From assembly GCA_016713865.1 (NCBI GenBank), contig JADJOG010000013.1, positions 1 to 64,000 on the forward strand: 64,000 bases of DNA, in the 5' to 3' direction. How positions within the stretch are numbered: the stretch's first letter is position 1; each line of letters starts with the position of its first letter. Of this stretch, positions 1 through 8,633 are shown in pieces. The position numbers and the translations under genes are program-made. The notes below the pieces were generated by a model that did not search any database, was not told where the DNA came from, and worked only from the letters and a program-made list of their open reading frames with translations. Origin of the DNA: Flavobacteriales bacterium (GTDB lineage Bacteria > Bacteroidota > Bacteroidia > Flavobacteriales_F > PHOS-HE28).

Positions 1-1
1 C

Positions 2-1258
2 GAGCACGACCGCCTGAAGGAGCTGATGGCGGCGATCGAGAACCGCGATAAGCTGGTGGCCGAGCGCGACGCCGCCCAAAAGGATGTGGACCGCATAGCC
101 GATGGCTTGGGCCGTTGGGAGCGCCTGCAAGAAGAGCGCAAGGACGAGCCGAAGCTGAAGAAGCGCTTGGCCGAACTGAACAAGGAGAAGACCGGTGCCG
201 AAGCCAATCGCGTAGACGCGCGCCAGAAGCTGGATGAGCTTAGCGTAAAGCTGTACGAGCAGCGCAACGCGCTCAACAAAGAGGACGAACGCTTCAATCG
301 CTTGCTGCGTCTGCTGGAGCAATGTGCGCCGCCGCCCGATGCCGAAGCCAAGCCGCTTGAGCCGATCAGCGTGCCCAACGATGCCGAGGACGCTATCGCC
401 CTGTACCTGAAGCTCACCGTTGAGCACAAGGACCTGAGCCGCGAGATGGATGGCCTGCGAAGCAAGATCGAGAACGTGCTGAAGGGCGACATCATCGGCG
501 CTACCGAAGCCGATACCGTGCGCCTGATGCGCGAGCAGCTCGATGGCCTGCCCGCCTTCGAGGAGGCGCTGCGCAAGGACTGGGACAACTACCTGCACCT
601 GCTGCGCGCCAGCTTCGCCAACGTGCTCAATGGCCTGAACGACATCAAGCAGGCCGCCGAGCAACTGAACCGCCGCTTCAGCACGGTGAGCGTGAGCAAC
701 CTGGAGAGCCTGCGCATGGAGGTGATGGAGCAGAGCGATCTGGTGAACCCGCTGCGCGAACTCGCCGAGACCGATCACACCGGCCTCTTCGACGACAGCA
801 AGAAGCTCGATGCCGCGTACGCCAGCTTCCGCAATCGCCTGAGCGAACGCATCACCTTGCACTATGGCGACCTCTTCACCCTGCGCTTCGGTGTGGCTAT
901 CAAGGGCGGCCGCGTGCATCACTACGACAACCTGCAGGTGGAATCGCACGGAACGGCCATCACCATCAAAGTGCTCTTCAACCTGCTCGTGCTGCGCAGC
1001 ATGCTGAAGGAGGACCCCTCCACGCACCAGCCGCTGAGCCGCGTGCCCTTCTTCCTCGATGAGGTGCATTCGCTCGACGCCATCAACCGCAAGGCCGTGC
1101 TCACCATGGCGCGCGACCTCGGCTTCATGGCCATCACCGCCGCGCCCGAGCCGGTGAGCGAAGTGGATTCGCTCTACTTCCTGCGCCCGCAGAACGGCCG
1201 ACTCGTTGTGCGCAATGAACTGCGCGTTGGTGTGAAGTTCTACGAGGTGGAGGTGTAG
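2..1258 (+). CDS. C-terminal part of an SMC/MukB-like condensin-type ATPase (5' end outside window)
   Basis: The reading frame is open to the first base of the window, so the gene starts upstream and only about 419 C-terminal residues are visible. The first ~100 residues are charged and heptad-like, typical of a coiled-coil arm. Near the end is a Walker B/D-loop-like segment (FFLDEVHSLD) followed by LGFMAITAAPEP, the order seen in MukB, MksB and JetC-type SMC ATPases just before their C-terminus. A serine-containing signature-like segment (SHGTAITIKVLFNLL) precedes it. Such ATPases work with kleisin and KITE partners in chromosome organisation or plasmid defence (Wadjet). No JetD-like nuclease follows, so the subtype cannot be decided. 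SMC-like ATPase is fairly sure; the exact family is inference. Confidence 0.6.
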   Translation, partial: EHDRLKELMAAIENRDKLVAERDAAQKDVDRIADGLGRWERLQEERKDEPKLKKRLAELNKEKTGAEANRVDARQKLDELSVKLYEQRNALNKEDERFNRLLRLLEQCAPPPDAEAKPLEPISVPNDAEDAIALYLKLTVEHKDLSREMDGLRSKIENVLKGDIIGATEADTVRLMREQLDGLPAFEEALRKDWDNYLHLLRASFANVLNGLNDIKQAAEQLNRRFSTVSVSNLESLRMEVMEQSDLVNPLRELAETDHTGLFDDSKKLDAAYASFRNRLSERITLHYGDLFTLRFGVAIKGGRVHHYDNLQVESHGTAITIKVLFNLLVLRSMLKEDPSTHQPLSRVPFFLDEVHSLDAINRKAVLTMARDLGFMAITAAPEPVSEVDSLYFLRPQNGRLVVRNELRVGVKFYEVEV

Positions 1259-1280
1259 GACACCTGCTTAGATTGATATG

Positions 1281-1309
1281 CGAAGCCCCGGCGATGAGCT
1301 GGGGCTTCG
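1281..1309 (+). terminator. Hairpin terminator after the SMC-like gene
   Basis: A perfect 9-bp inverted repeat (cgaagcccc / ggggcttcg) with an 11-nt loop lies 22 bases after the stop codon. The following T-run is weak, so termination efficiency is uncertain. Confidence 0.55.
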
Positions 1310-1525
1310 TTCATGACCAGTCGTGGTCGTCGCAACGCGTTTGGCGGCGCCTGCTCTGCCGAGGCACAGCTCCTGCACACGTGCCGCGAGCCACCTCATG
1401 CATTGCATGCACGAAAGAGCGCCTCCGCGCAAGTGTGAAAATTCACATGTCCTACCTGTGCAAAATACGTGTGCGCCGACGGATAGCGACTTTGAGTTTT
1501 GGACCGACCAAAACACCTACACACC
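1310..1525. other. Intergenic region with two short inverted repeats
   Basis: No gene is supported here; the open frames present lack any recognisable protein. Two small dyads are visible: catgca/tgcatg at 1398-1410 and tgtgaa/ttcaca at 1434-1447. Either could be an operator for the downstream secreted protein, but their length allows chance. I found no clear TAnnTTTG promoter box. Confidence 0.35.
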
Positions 1526-3178
1526 ATGCGCCTCTCCATCTCCCGAAAACGCCTATTAGCCCATGCTGCACGGGCACCCCTGCTTCTACTTGCTGCGACT
1601 CCCAATGGAGCATCGGCCCAGCAGACCTTCTCCAATTTCCAGGCGGCCAGCCTGGTGGTGGGGCAGGCCAATTTCACCGCGAACGTCTCAGCCTTCACCG
1701 CTTCGGGCCTCTCTGCCCCAAGCTATTCTGCAATCAGCGCGCAAGGCCGATTGGCGGTGGCCAACCAAGGAGGCGGACGGGTGATGATCTGGAACAACTT
1801 CACCACCAATGGCCAAGCGGCCGACCGGGTCCTGGGCCAGCCCAATTTCACAAGCAGCAACATTACGTTGGACGCCAGCACGATCACCAATTGCAATGGC
1901 GTGGCCTTCTCCCCGGATGGCAACAAGCTCATAGCAAGCGATCATGATCGGAACCGCGTACTCATCTGGAACAGCATACCCGTCTCGAACGGAGCGCCTG
2001 CGGATGTCGTGCTTGGCCAGCCCAACTTCACATCGAGCGCTATAGGCAGCAATACAACTGGCATGCAGAACCCGACCGGAGTGTATGTGAGCCCCGATGG
2101 TCGTCTCTTGGTCTCCGATTTCAACAATCACCGCGTACTTGTCTGGAACACTATTCCCACAGTGAACGGTGCTCCTGCAGATGTGGTGATCGGCCAACCG
2201 AATTTCACGACTATCTCCTCGGGGCTCACATCCCAGAAGCTCAACAGCCCTTGGGGGCTGTGGGTAGCGCCCACTGGTGAATTGCTCATAGCAGACCTCT
2301 TCAACAGCCGGGTACTGATCTGGAATTCAATTCCAACGAGCAATGGCGTTGCCGCTAACCGCGTGATTGGACAGCCAAACTTCACCTCGAGTTCCGGAGG
2401 TACTACATCATCACTCATGTTCTACCCTATTGGCGTTACAGTATCGCCATCAGGGCAAGTAGCAATCAGTGAGTTCAGCAACAATCGCGTGCTCTTGTAC
2501 AACAGCATTCCTCTGAGCAATGGTGCAGCAGCGAACACGGTGCTCGGTCAATCGAACTTCACTTCCGGCTCCGGCTTCGCTCCCGGTGGCACACCTACCG
2601 CGCAAAACATGCGTACCGGCTACAACGCGAGCTTCGATCTGTACGGTAGGCTCTTCGTAACGGGCCGCGACATGAACCGGGTACTGGTGTTCGGCACACT
2701 GCCCGCGCAAACGGCCAACCTGCAGCTGAGCATATCAACCTCAAATGATAATGCTTGCATCAATTCAGCCACAACAATCACGGTCACGGTAACCAACAAC
2801 GGCCCGAACCATGCATCAGGCGTGCGTGTATCAACCAGCTTGCCGAACGGTTTCACATTCGGCAGCGCCTCAGCCACCGATGGAATCTATGCGGCGGGTG
2901 GCGGCGGGTGGAACGTCGGCACAATCCCGAACGGCGGATCGGCCGTGCTCACCTTGAATGGCACCACGGGCGCCGCCGGGCAATACACTGCTAGCGCCAG
3001 CATCGTAGCCAGCAACCAATTGGACAACAACCTCGCGAACAACGCAACCAGCTTCAGCTACACCATTCACCCATCAGTCGCCTATTATGCCGACAACGAT
3101 GGCGATGGTTTCGGCAATCCGCTCATCACCACGAACGCATGCACTGCACCAATCGACTTTTGTGACCAACAACTCTGA
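1526..3178 (+). CDS. Secreted NHL-propeller / DUF11 protein, N-terminal part (frameshifted)
   Basis: I chose the ATG at 1526 because it starts a signal peptide (basic start, LLLLAA core, cleavage near GASAQ). Residues ~30-390 hold about six ~60-residue NHL-like beta-propeller repeats, each with a VLGQPNFT-type strand and an NRVLIWN-type strand. A DUF11-like domain follows (TVTVTNNGPNHASGVRV). The frame then enters calcium-loop repeats (DNDGDGFG) and stops at 3178. The same repeats continue without a break in another frame, so one extra T in the TTTT run near 3160 has probably split a single gene spanning 1526-5160. Role: surface-displayed, probably adhesion or binding. Confidence 0.8.
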   Translation: MRLSISRKRLLAHAARAPLLLLAATPNGASAQQTFSNFQAASLVVGQANFTANVSAFTASGLSAPSYSAISAQGRLAVANQGGGRVMIWNNFTTNGQAADRVLGQPNFTSSNITLDASTITNCNGVAFSPDGNKLIASDHDRNRVLIWNSIPVSNGAPADVVLGQPNFTSSAIGSNTTGMQNPTGVYVSPDGRLLVSDFNNHRVLVWNTIPTVNGAPADVVIGQPNFTTISSGLTSQKLNSPWGLWVAPTGELLIADLFNSRVLIWNSIPTSNGVAANRVIGQPNFTSSSGGTTSSLMFYPIGVTVSPSGQVAISEFSNNRVLLYNSIPLSNGAAANTVLGQSNFTSGSGFAPGGTPTAQNMRTGYNASFDLYGRLFVTGRDMNRVLVFGTLPAQTANLQLSISTSNDNACINSATTITVTVTNNGPNHASGVRVSTSLPNGFTFGSASATDGIYAAGGGGWNVGTIPNGGSAVLTLNGTTGAAGQYTASASIVASNQLDNNLANNATSFSYTIHPSVAYYADNDGDGFGNPLITTNACTAPIDFCDQQL

Positions 3179-3683
3179 CTGCGACGACACCCAAGTGCTC
3201 TATGGTGATAACGATGGCGATGGTTTCGGAGCGGGGGCGCCTTTAGCGTGCGGCGGCGTAGCCAACAACACCGATTGCGACGACACCCAAGTGCTCTATG
3301 CCGATGACGACGGCGATGGATTCGGAGCGGGGGCGCCTGTAGCGTGCGGCGGTGTACCCAACAACGCCGATTGCGACGACAACCAAGTGCTCTACGCCGA
3401 TAACGACGGCGATGGATTCGGAGCAGGGGTGCCTGTAGCGTGCGGCGGCGTAGCCAACAACACCGATTGCAATGACGCGCAGCTGAACTATGCTGATAAC
3501 GACGGTGATGGCTTCGGTGCTGGTCCTTTCATCGCTTGCGGTGGTGTGACCAATAATTCCGATTGCGACGATGACTTAGTGACCTACGCTGATAACGACA
3601 ACGACACCTTCGGCGCAGGCGCACCTACGGCTTGCGGCGTTGCCAACAACATCGATTGCAACGACAGCGACGCGAACCTCACC
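3083..3683 (+). repeat. Tandem ~99-bp repeats coding for calcium-loop units
   Basis: Six consecutive units of about 33 residues carry the pattern Y-A-D-N-D-G-D-G-F-G ... C-G-G-V-x-N-N-x-D-C-D-D. The DxDxDG motif resembles thrombospondin type 3/EF-loop calcium binders, and two cysteines per unit may form disulfides. The first unit is longer and the last is degenerate. Confidence 0.8.
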
Positions 3684-4754
3684 TTCATCGGCAACGGTTG
3701 CGATGCTGGTCCGGGATTCGTGCTCGGCACGGTTGACGCTGGCTGCACATGCGTGGGTCTCGCCTGCACCACCGACCTCGACCTCATCTACCAGTCGGAC
3801 AACACCGGCGACCTCTTCTGGGAACTGCGCCAGCAAGGCACCAACATCTTGGTGCAGAGCGGCGGCGGCTCCTTGGTGGGCACCGGTACGCAGGGCACTT
3901 GCCTGCCCGATGGCTGCTTCTACCTCGTTGTTACCGACGATGGCGGTGCTGGCATCCTGGGCGGCGGCTACATACTGAAGATCAACAGCGCCCAGCGCCT
4001 GATCGATAACCGCTACGACGAGTTCGCGCGCGGTGGCTTCGTCAGCGGCCAAACCAGCCAGATCGCTGGCAGCGAGGGCTTCTGCCTGCCCATAGGCACC
4101 GACCGATTGATCGGTACCAGCTGCGACAAGATGGATTGGCGCACCACCTGCAATTCGGAGTACGTGGTGGCCAATGGCAATGCGCTCGTGACTGCTCAGT
4201 ACGGTGTCACCAACAGCACCAGTGGCTACCAGATGTGGTGGTACAACCCCAACAGCGGCTACAGCTTCAAGCGCATCCAGTACCACAGCACCACCAACGG
4301 CCTTGCTGCCAGCGCCACCCGCGCGTGCCACTTCCGCATCAATGCGTGGAGCGGCAACCAGCTGCAGGATAGCGACTTCTACAACGTGAAGGTGCGCGGC
4401 ATCGTGAACAACGTACCCCAGAATTGGGGACCGGCATGCCGCTTCATGATCAACAACGCCGAGGCCAACTGCCCGCGCACCAAGCTCAACGACGGCACCA
4501 CTGCCCAGTTCCTGAGCTGCAACCAGACCAAGGCAATCGCGAGCAACGTGTACGTGTATGCCAACCCGGTGCGCCGCCTGCAGCCTAACTGCACGGCTTA
4601 CCTGAACGCCAACCGCTACCAGTTCCGCTTTCGCATCGTCAGCGAGAGTTTCGAGCTGATCAAGACCAGCGCCACCGGCCAGTACCTGGTGAACACCATT
4701 GGCTTGGCCTGCGGCAAGATCCTACGAGGTGGATGTGCGCGCCAGCTTCGATAA
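3087..4754 (+). CDS. Middle part of the same secreted protein: calcium-loop repeats and a C-terminal sandwich region
   Basis: This frame continues the protein begun at 1526; its first ~25 residues are out-of-frame artefact and real coding begins near 3160. It holds five of the calcium-loop repeats and then about 330 residues with many paired cysteines and aromatic residues, including YQMWWYNPNSGY, a pattern common in carbohydrate-binding or choice-of-anchor regions of Bacteroidota cargo proteins. The frame ends at 4754 in non-homologous residues. The natural continuation (YEVDVRASFDNGATWC) lies one frame away, so a second single-base indel at about 4717-4722 is inferred. Removing one C from aagatcctac restores a smooth K-I-Y-E-V-D-V reading. 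Confidence 0.7.
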   Translation: MPTTMAMVSAIRSSPRTHALHQSTFVTNNSDCDDTQVLYGDNDGDGFGAGAPLACGGVANNTDCDDTQVLYADDDGDGFGAGAPVACGGVPNNADCDDNQVLYADNDGDGFGAGVPVACGGVANNTDCNDAQLNYADNDGDGFGAGPFIACGGVTNNSDCDDDLVTYADNDNDTFGAGAPTACGVANNIDCNDSDANLTFIGNGCDAGPGFVLGTVDAGCTCVGLACTTDLDLIYQSDNTGDLFWELRQQGTNILVQSGGGSLVGTGTQGTCLPDGCFYLVVTDDGGAGILGGGYILKINSAQRLIDNRYDEFARGGFVSGQTSQIAGSEGFCLPIGTDRLIGTSCDKMDWRTTCNSEYVVANGNALVTAQYGVTNSTSGYQMWWYNPNSGYSFKRIQYHSTTNGLAASATRACHFRINAWSGNQLQDSDFYNVKVRGIVNNVPQNWGPACRFMINNAEANCPRTKLNDGTTAQFLSCNQTKAIASNVYVYANPVRRLQPNCTAYLNANRYQFRFRIVSESFELIKTSATGQYLVNTIGLACGKILRGGCARQLR

Positions 4755-5160
4755 CGGTGCTACCTGGTGCCACACCGGCAGCCTCTGGGGCGATGTGTGC
4801 ACGATGAGTACGCCGAACTGCTTGCAGGGCGGTGGCAACCAGAGCATGATCTTGAACGAAGCGGGTCAGTCCGAACTGCGAGGCACGCAGCAGGAAGGAC
4901 TCTCGCTGTACCCCAATCCGAATGCAGGCAACGAGCTCTTCGTGAATCTCACTGGAATCGACGCCTCGGTTGAAACGGTGAGCGTGGACATCTACGATGC
5001 CTTCGGCAAGCGCGCGAGCGCCCGCACGATCGCCGTGAACGGCCAGGGCTTCATGAACACGATCATGCAGCTCAACGGCGAACTCGCCGCTGGCCTCTAC
5101 ACGGTGAGCTTCACCGCTGGCGAGCAGCAGTTCACCGAGCGACTCATGGTGCAGCCTTAA
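4699..5160 (+). CDS. C-terminal part of the same secreted protein with T9SS type A sorting domain
   Basis: Real coding starts near 4720; the TTG at 4699 is only the first available start in this frame. After a cysteine-rich segment, residues ~75-153 form a T9SS type A sorting domain: LSLYPNPNAGNELFV, then VDIYDAFGKR, then LAAGLYTVSF and a final basic strand. This domain directs export across the outer membrane and is normally cleaved by PorU. It is the proper end of the 1526-5160 gene and is followed by a strong hairpin. Homology to T9SS tails is clear; the identity of the complete protein is inference. Confidence 0.8.
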   Translation: MAWPAARSYEVDVRASFDNGATWCHTGSLWGDVCTMSTPNCLQGGGNQSMILNEAGQSELRGTQQEGLSLYPNPNAGNELFVNLTGIDASVETVSVDIYDAFGKRASARTIAVNGQGFMNTIMQLNGELAAGLYTVSFTAGEQQFTERLMVQP

Positions 5161-5174
5161 GCCACACCCAACTG

Positions 5175-5217
5175 AAAGCATAAGGCCCCGCGCTTTCGCG
5201 CGGGCCTTATGCTTTTG
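5175..5217. terminator. Bidirectional hairpin terminator between convergent genes
   Basis: A stem of about 17 bp with one bulge and a tttc loop (arms around 5176-5192 and 5197-5214) ends in a short T-run on the plus strand and has A-rich bases on the other side. It lies between the T9SS cargo gene and the convergent fcl gene and can serve both. Confidence 0.85.
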
Positions 5218-5273
5218 GCCTATTGAAACTCAATCACTCAATGAACCCGCAAGGCGGTTCATCGCGCATATGC

Positions 5274-6205
5274 TCAAGCCACCTGCTGCTTCGCGAACTC
5301 GGCGTATACGGCAGCGATGCCCTCCCGCAAACCGATGCGATGCTTCCATCCAAGATTATGCAGGCGCGATACATCCATGAGCTTGCGCGGCGTGCCATCG
5401 GGCTTGTCGGTGTTCCACTTCAGCTCACCGGTGTAGCCTACGATCTCCTTGATCATCTCGGCCAGCGCCTTGATCGTGAGGTCCTCGCCGGTACCGATGT
5501 TCACGAACATCTCCTCATCGTAATTCTGAAGCAGGAAGTAGCAGGCGTCCGCGAGGTCGTCAACATGCAGGAACTCACGCATGGGTGATCCGGTGCCCCA
5601 CACTTCAACACTGGGCGCGCCGCTCTCCTTGGCTGTATGGAACTTGCGGATGAGCGCCGGCAGCACGTGGCTGTTATTCAGATCGTAATTGTCATTGGGC
5701 CCATAAAGGTTGGTGGGCATGGCACTGATGAAGTTGCTGCCGTATTGGCGGCGGTAGCTCTCGGCCAGCTTGATGCCCGCGATCTTGGCGATGGCGTAAG
5801 GCTCGTTGGTCTGCTCGAGGAAGCCGCTCAACAGCGTTTCTTCCTTCAATGGTTGCGGCGCCATCTTCGGATAGATGCACGACGACCCGAGGAACAAGAG
5901 CTTCTTCGTCCCGCTCTCGTGCGCGGAATGGATCACGTTGCTCTCGATCATCAGGTTCTCGTAGAGGAACTGCGCGCGATACACGTTGTTCGCGTGGATG
6001 CCCCCCACTTTGGCTGCGGCGAGCACCACCACATCGGGCTTCTCGGCCTTGAAGAAATCGCGCACGTCGGCTTGCTCCTTCAAGTCCAGCTCCTTGCTCG
6101 TACGCGTAACGATGTTGCTGTATCCATCCTTCTGCAGGCGGCGCACGATCGCGCTGCCAACCATGCCACGGTGGCCAGCTATGTGATCCTGTCTGTCTTG
6201 TTCAT
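5274..6205 (-). CDS. fcl: GDP-L-fucose synthase (apparent 1-bp deletion near the start)
   Basis: This SDR enzyme converts GDP-4-keto-6-deoxymannose, made by the upstream gmd, into GDP-L-fucose by epimerisation and NADPH reduction. Visible motifs: IAGHRGMVGSA (nucleotide-binding start), LGSSCIYPK, YAIAK (Y-x3-K), PTNLYGPNDNYD and MREFLHVDDLADA. The native start is probably the ATG at 6205 (MNKTDRI...), but that frame hits a stop after eight codons. Adding one C at about 6185 restores I-H-I-A-G-H-R-G. As read, the long frame instead runs back to 6266 with unrelated residues. About 310 residues when corrected, normal for the family. Forms an operon with gmd. Confidence 0.93.
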
Positions 6206-6290
6206 GAAATAAGTTGCGTGTTGGTTGGTTGCTGTTGCGTGTTGGAGCGCGTTCAGCACGTAACACGCCAACACGTCAACCCGCAACAAT
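6206..6290 (-). repeat. Intergenic GTTG / CAAC word array in the gmd-fcl spacer
   Basis: The left half repeats GTTG at 7-8 nt steps (12-bp exact copies gttgcgtgttgg at 6213-6224 and 6234-6245). The right half, about 6261-6287, repeats the complementary CAAC (taacacg, ccaacacg, tcaaccc, gcaac). The halves can pair as a hairpin around the loop at about 6246-6260. Same architecture as the arrays at 32466-32571 and 52802-52887 but with a different word. Confidence 0.6.
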
Positions 6291-7406
6291 CTACTCCTGT
6301 TCGTGCAGGATCTTATGCCCTCCTTTCTTCAGGTACACATCGCGCTTGAAGAGCTCGAGATCGCTCTGGACCATTTCGGTGACAAGTGCTTTCAGGTCGT
6401 ACTTGTGTTTCCAGCCCAGCACACGCTTGGCTTTCGAGGGGTCGCCCTCCAAGTGGTCCACCTCGGCGGGTCGATAGTACCGCTTATCAATGGCCACCAG
6501 CACCTTGCCCGTCTTCTTGTCGACGCCCTTCTCCTTCTCGCCCTTGCCTTTCCATTCGAGCTTGATGCCCACTTCGGCGAAGGCCAGGTCAATGAAGTGG
6601 CGCACGGTGTAGGTCTTCCCTGTAGCGAGCACGAAATCATCCGGCTTGTCCGCCTGAAGCATCAGCCACATGCCCTCTACGTAATCCTTGGCATGGCCCC
6701 AGTCGCGCTTGGCGTCGAGGTTGCCGAGGTACAGCGCTTGCTGCAAGCCAAGCTTGATCTTCGCGACGGCGCGCGTGATCTTGCGCGTCACGAAGGTCTC
6801 ACCGCGCAATGGGCTCTCGTGGTTGAACAGGATGCCGTTGCACGCGAAGATGCCATAGCTCTCACGGTAGTTCTTGGTGATCCAGAATCCGTAAAGCTTC
6901 GCTACGCCGTAGGGGCTCTTCGGGTAGAACGGCGTTTCCTCGTTCTGCGCGCGTGGCAGCACGCCTCCATACAGCTCACTTGTGCTGGCCTGGTAGAAAC
7001 GCGTCTTCTTCTCCATGCCGAGTATCCGGATCGCCTCCAGGAAGCGCAGGGTTCCAATACCATCGGCATTTGCGGTGTACTCGGGCATCTCGAAGCTCAC
7101 CGCCACGTGGCTCATCGCAGCAAGGTTGTAGATCTCGTCAGGTTGGATCTCCTTTACCAATCGCAGGCAATTGACACTGTCGGTGAGGTCGCCGTAATGC
7201 AGGTGGAAGGGGCGGCCCTTCTCATGCATGTCGTGGTAGAGGTGATCGATGCGATCGGTGTTGAAGAGCGAGCTGCGGCGCTTCACGCCATGCACCTCGT
7301 AGCCCTTATTCAACAGCAGTTCGCTCAAGTAGGCGCCATCCTGCCCGGTCACGCCGGTGATCAGTGCGACTTTCCGCTTCTTCGATGCTCCTTTCTTCTT
7401 GGCCAT
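6291..7406 (-). CDS. gmd: GDP-mannose 4,6-dehydratase
   Basis: Converts GDP-D-mannose to GDP-4-keto-6-deoxy-D-mannose, the first step to GDP-L-fucose and related deoxyhexoses. The 371 residues match the usual length. Residues 17-24 (TGVTGQDG) form the NADP-binding loop, 141-144 (STSE) supply the catalytic Ser/Thr and Glu, and 166-170 (YGVAK) is the Y-x3-K pair. LFNHESPLRGETFVTRK is the diagnostic GMD segment. A lysine-rich N-terminal extension (AKKKGASKKRK) precedes the Rossmann fold. It lies directly upstream of fcl, so the pair makes a complete fucose-donor module. Confidence 0.96.
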   Translation of the reverse strand: MAKKKGASKKRKVALITGVTGQDGAYLSELLLNKGYEVHGVKRRSSLFNTDRIDHLYHDMHEKGRPFHLHYGDLTDSVNCLRLVKEIQPDEIYNLAAMSHVAVSFEMPEYTANADGIGTLRFLEAIRILGMEKKTRFYQASTSELYGGVLPRAQNEETPFYPKSPYGVAKLYGFWITKNYRESYGIFACNGILFNHESPLRGETFVTRKITRAVAKIKLGLQQALYLGNLDAKRDWGHAKDYVEGMWLMLQADKPDDFVLATGKTYTVRHFIDLAFAEVGIKLEWKGKGEKEKGVDKKTGKVLVAIDKRYYRPAEVDHLEGDPSKAKRVLGWKHKYDLKALVTEMVQSDLELFKRDVYLKKGGHKILHEQE

Positions 7407-7442
7407 GTTGCTTGCGCCGCTGCCCGCAGCGCTCGTTTGGTG

Positions 7443-8288
7443 TTATTGGACGATGAAATTGCTGTTCACCAGAGATGCCTTGTTGTAACGCATCGGCTCG
7501 CCGGTGGTGAGGTCGATCAATTGCTTGCCCGCTTCGTTGACGATGGCGTGCCCGGCAGCGGTATCCCATTCCATGGTGGGCGTGAAGCGAGGATACGCAT
7601 CCGCTGTCCCCTCGGCCACTAGGCAGATCTTCAGCGCGCTGCCCATGTTAGTGAGCACTATTGGACCGTGCTGCTCCTGTATGCGCGAAATGAAGGCCTC
7701 GGTCTCCGGGCTCGGATGCGATCGGCTGGCTACAACGGTGAATGCGCTGCGTTGGTGATGCACGGGTAGGCGTTCGGCGGACAAGGCGCGTTCATACGCG
7801 GAGCCCATGAAGCGGGTTGCCGATTCTTGCCGATACGCGCCTCCACCCTTCCACGCGAAATACAGCAGATCGCTCACAGGGGCATAGAGCACACCAGCGA
7901 CTGGCGCCGCCGAGCCCAATGGTCCAATTGGCTTTCCGTCAACCTCCATCAAGGCGATGTTCACCGAGAATTCACCGTTCCGGTTGATGAATTCCTTGGT
8001 GCCGTCGAGTGGGTCAACAAGCCAATAGCGGGACCATCTCTGCCTTTCGGCGAATTCATGCCCAGCCCCTTCCTCACTCAGCACCGGCAAGCCGGTTCTG
8101 TCCAAAGCAGTGCTGATAGCGGCATGCGCGCGCATGTCCGCTTCGGTGATCGGCGAATCGTCTGGCTTCAACTGGGCCGCTATCAATGCACCCTTCGGGA
8201 GGGAATCATGCACCTCCAGGATTTCGCGACCAGCAAGAAAGGCCGCCTCCAGAGCGGCACTCATGAGCGGCAATAGGCCAGAGGGCAT
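7443..8288 (-). CDS. cysQ: 3'(2'),5'-bisphosphate nucleotidase CysQ
   Basis: Inositol-monophosphatase-family enzyme that hydrolyses PAP or PAPS. The metal-binding motifs are present: LSEEGAGHE, then WLVDPLDGTKEF, and near the end MEWDTAAGHAIVNEAG. I start at the ATG at 8288 (MPSGLLPL); the ATG at 8264 is an alternative. The longer frame to 8414 would overlap the small zinc-ribbon gene and encodes no family residues. With this start the protein has about 281 residues. Located 36 bases downstream of gmd's start on the same strand, but it probably belongs to the upstream transcript of 8369-8518. Confidence 0.92.
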   Translation of the reverse strand: MPSGLLPLMSAALEAAFLAGREILEVHDSLPKGALIAAQLKPDDSPITEADMRAHAAISTALDRTGLPVLSEEGAGHEFAERQRWSRYWLVDPLDGTKEFINRNGEFSVNIALMEVDGKPIGPLGSAAPVAGVLYAPVSDLLYFAWKGGGAYRQESATRFMGSAYERALSAERLPVHHQRSAFTVVASRSHPSPETEAFISRIQEQHGPIVLTNMGSALKICLVAEGTADAYPRFTPTMEWDTAAGHAIVNEAGKQLIDLTTGEPMRYNKASLVNSNFIVQ

Positions 8289-8368
8289 TTGGCCGAAATG
8301 TACCAGCGCGTACCAGGGTAATGGCCTTGGCCACCCACCTAGGATGCTCCGAGCTGGGCCTATGCCAG

Positions 8369-8518
8369 CTACTTGCCCAGGATCTTGAACATGCCTGTGC
8401 CGCAGTTGGGGCACACGCCTTTCATGGCTTTACGGCCATTGGCCATGGTTACTTCCTTCGCGTCCTTGATGTCGCGCTTGTCCTTGCACTTAACGCAATA
8501 ACCTTGAACCGCTGGCAT
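8369..8518 (-). CDS. Small DUF5679-like zinc-ribbon protein (49 aa)
   Basis: A 49-residue frame begins MPAVQGYCVKCKDKR and ends CPNCGTGMFKILGK. It has two CxxC pairs separated by a segment with KEVTMANGRKAMKG, matching the compact DUF5679 pattern of a single zinc ribbon. It has its own start and stop and a TACCTTGC box 30 bases upstream. The function of the family is unknown; nucleic-acid or protein contact is only a guess from the ribbon fold. Confidence 0.85.
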   Translation of the reverse strand: MPAVQGYCVKCKDKRDIKDAKEVTMANGRKAMKGVCPNCGTGMFKILGK

Positions 8519-8547
8519 GTCGGTGTGGTTTGAGTGTTAACGTGAGG

Positions 8548-8555
8548 GCAAGGTA
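8548..8555 (-). promoter_or_regulatory. Bacteroidota -7 box (TACCTTGC) for the zinc-ribbon gene
   Basis: Matches the TAnnTTTG-type -7 element loosely and lies 29 bases upstream of the ATG at 8518. No clear -33 TTG at standard spacing. Confidence 0.4.
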
Positions 8556-8633
8556 TCCGCCCAGCCAAGCACCATCCGCCGTTGGTACCGGATGTTTTCA
8601 ACAGCCTTTCCCCAGCGTTGCGGAAAGACGAGC

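Noticed and set aside
5239..5262. Second terminator downstream of fcl
   Set aside because: The stem has a bulge and no T-run; the stronger hairpin at 5175-5217 already serves both genes.
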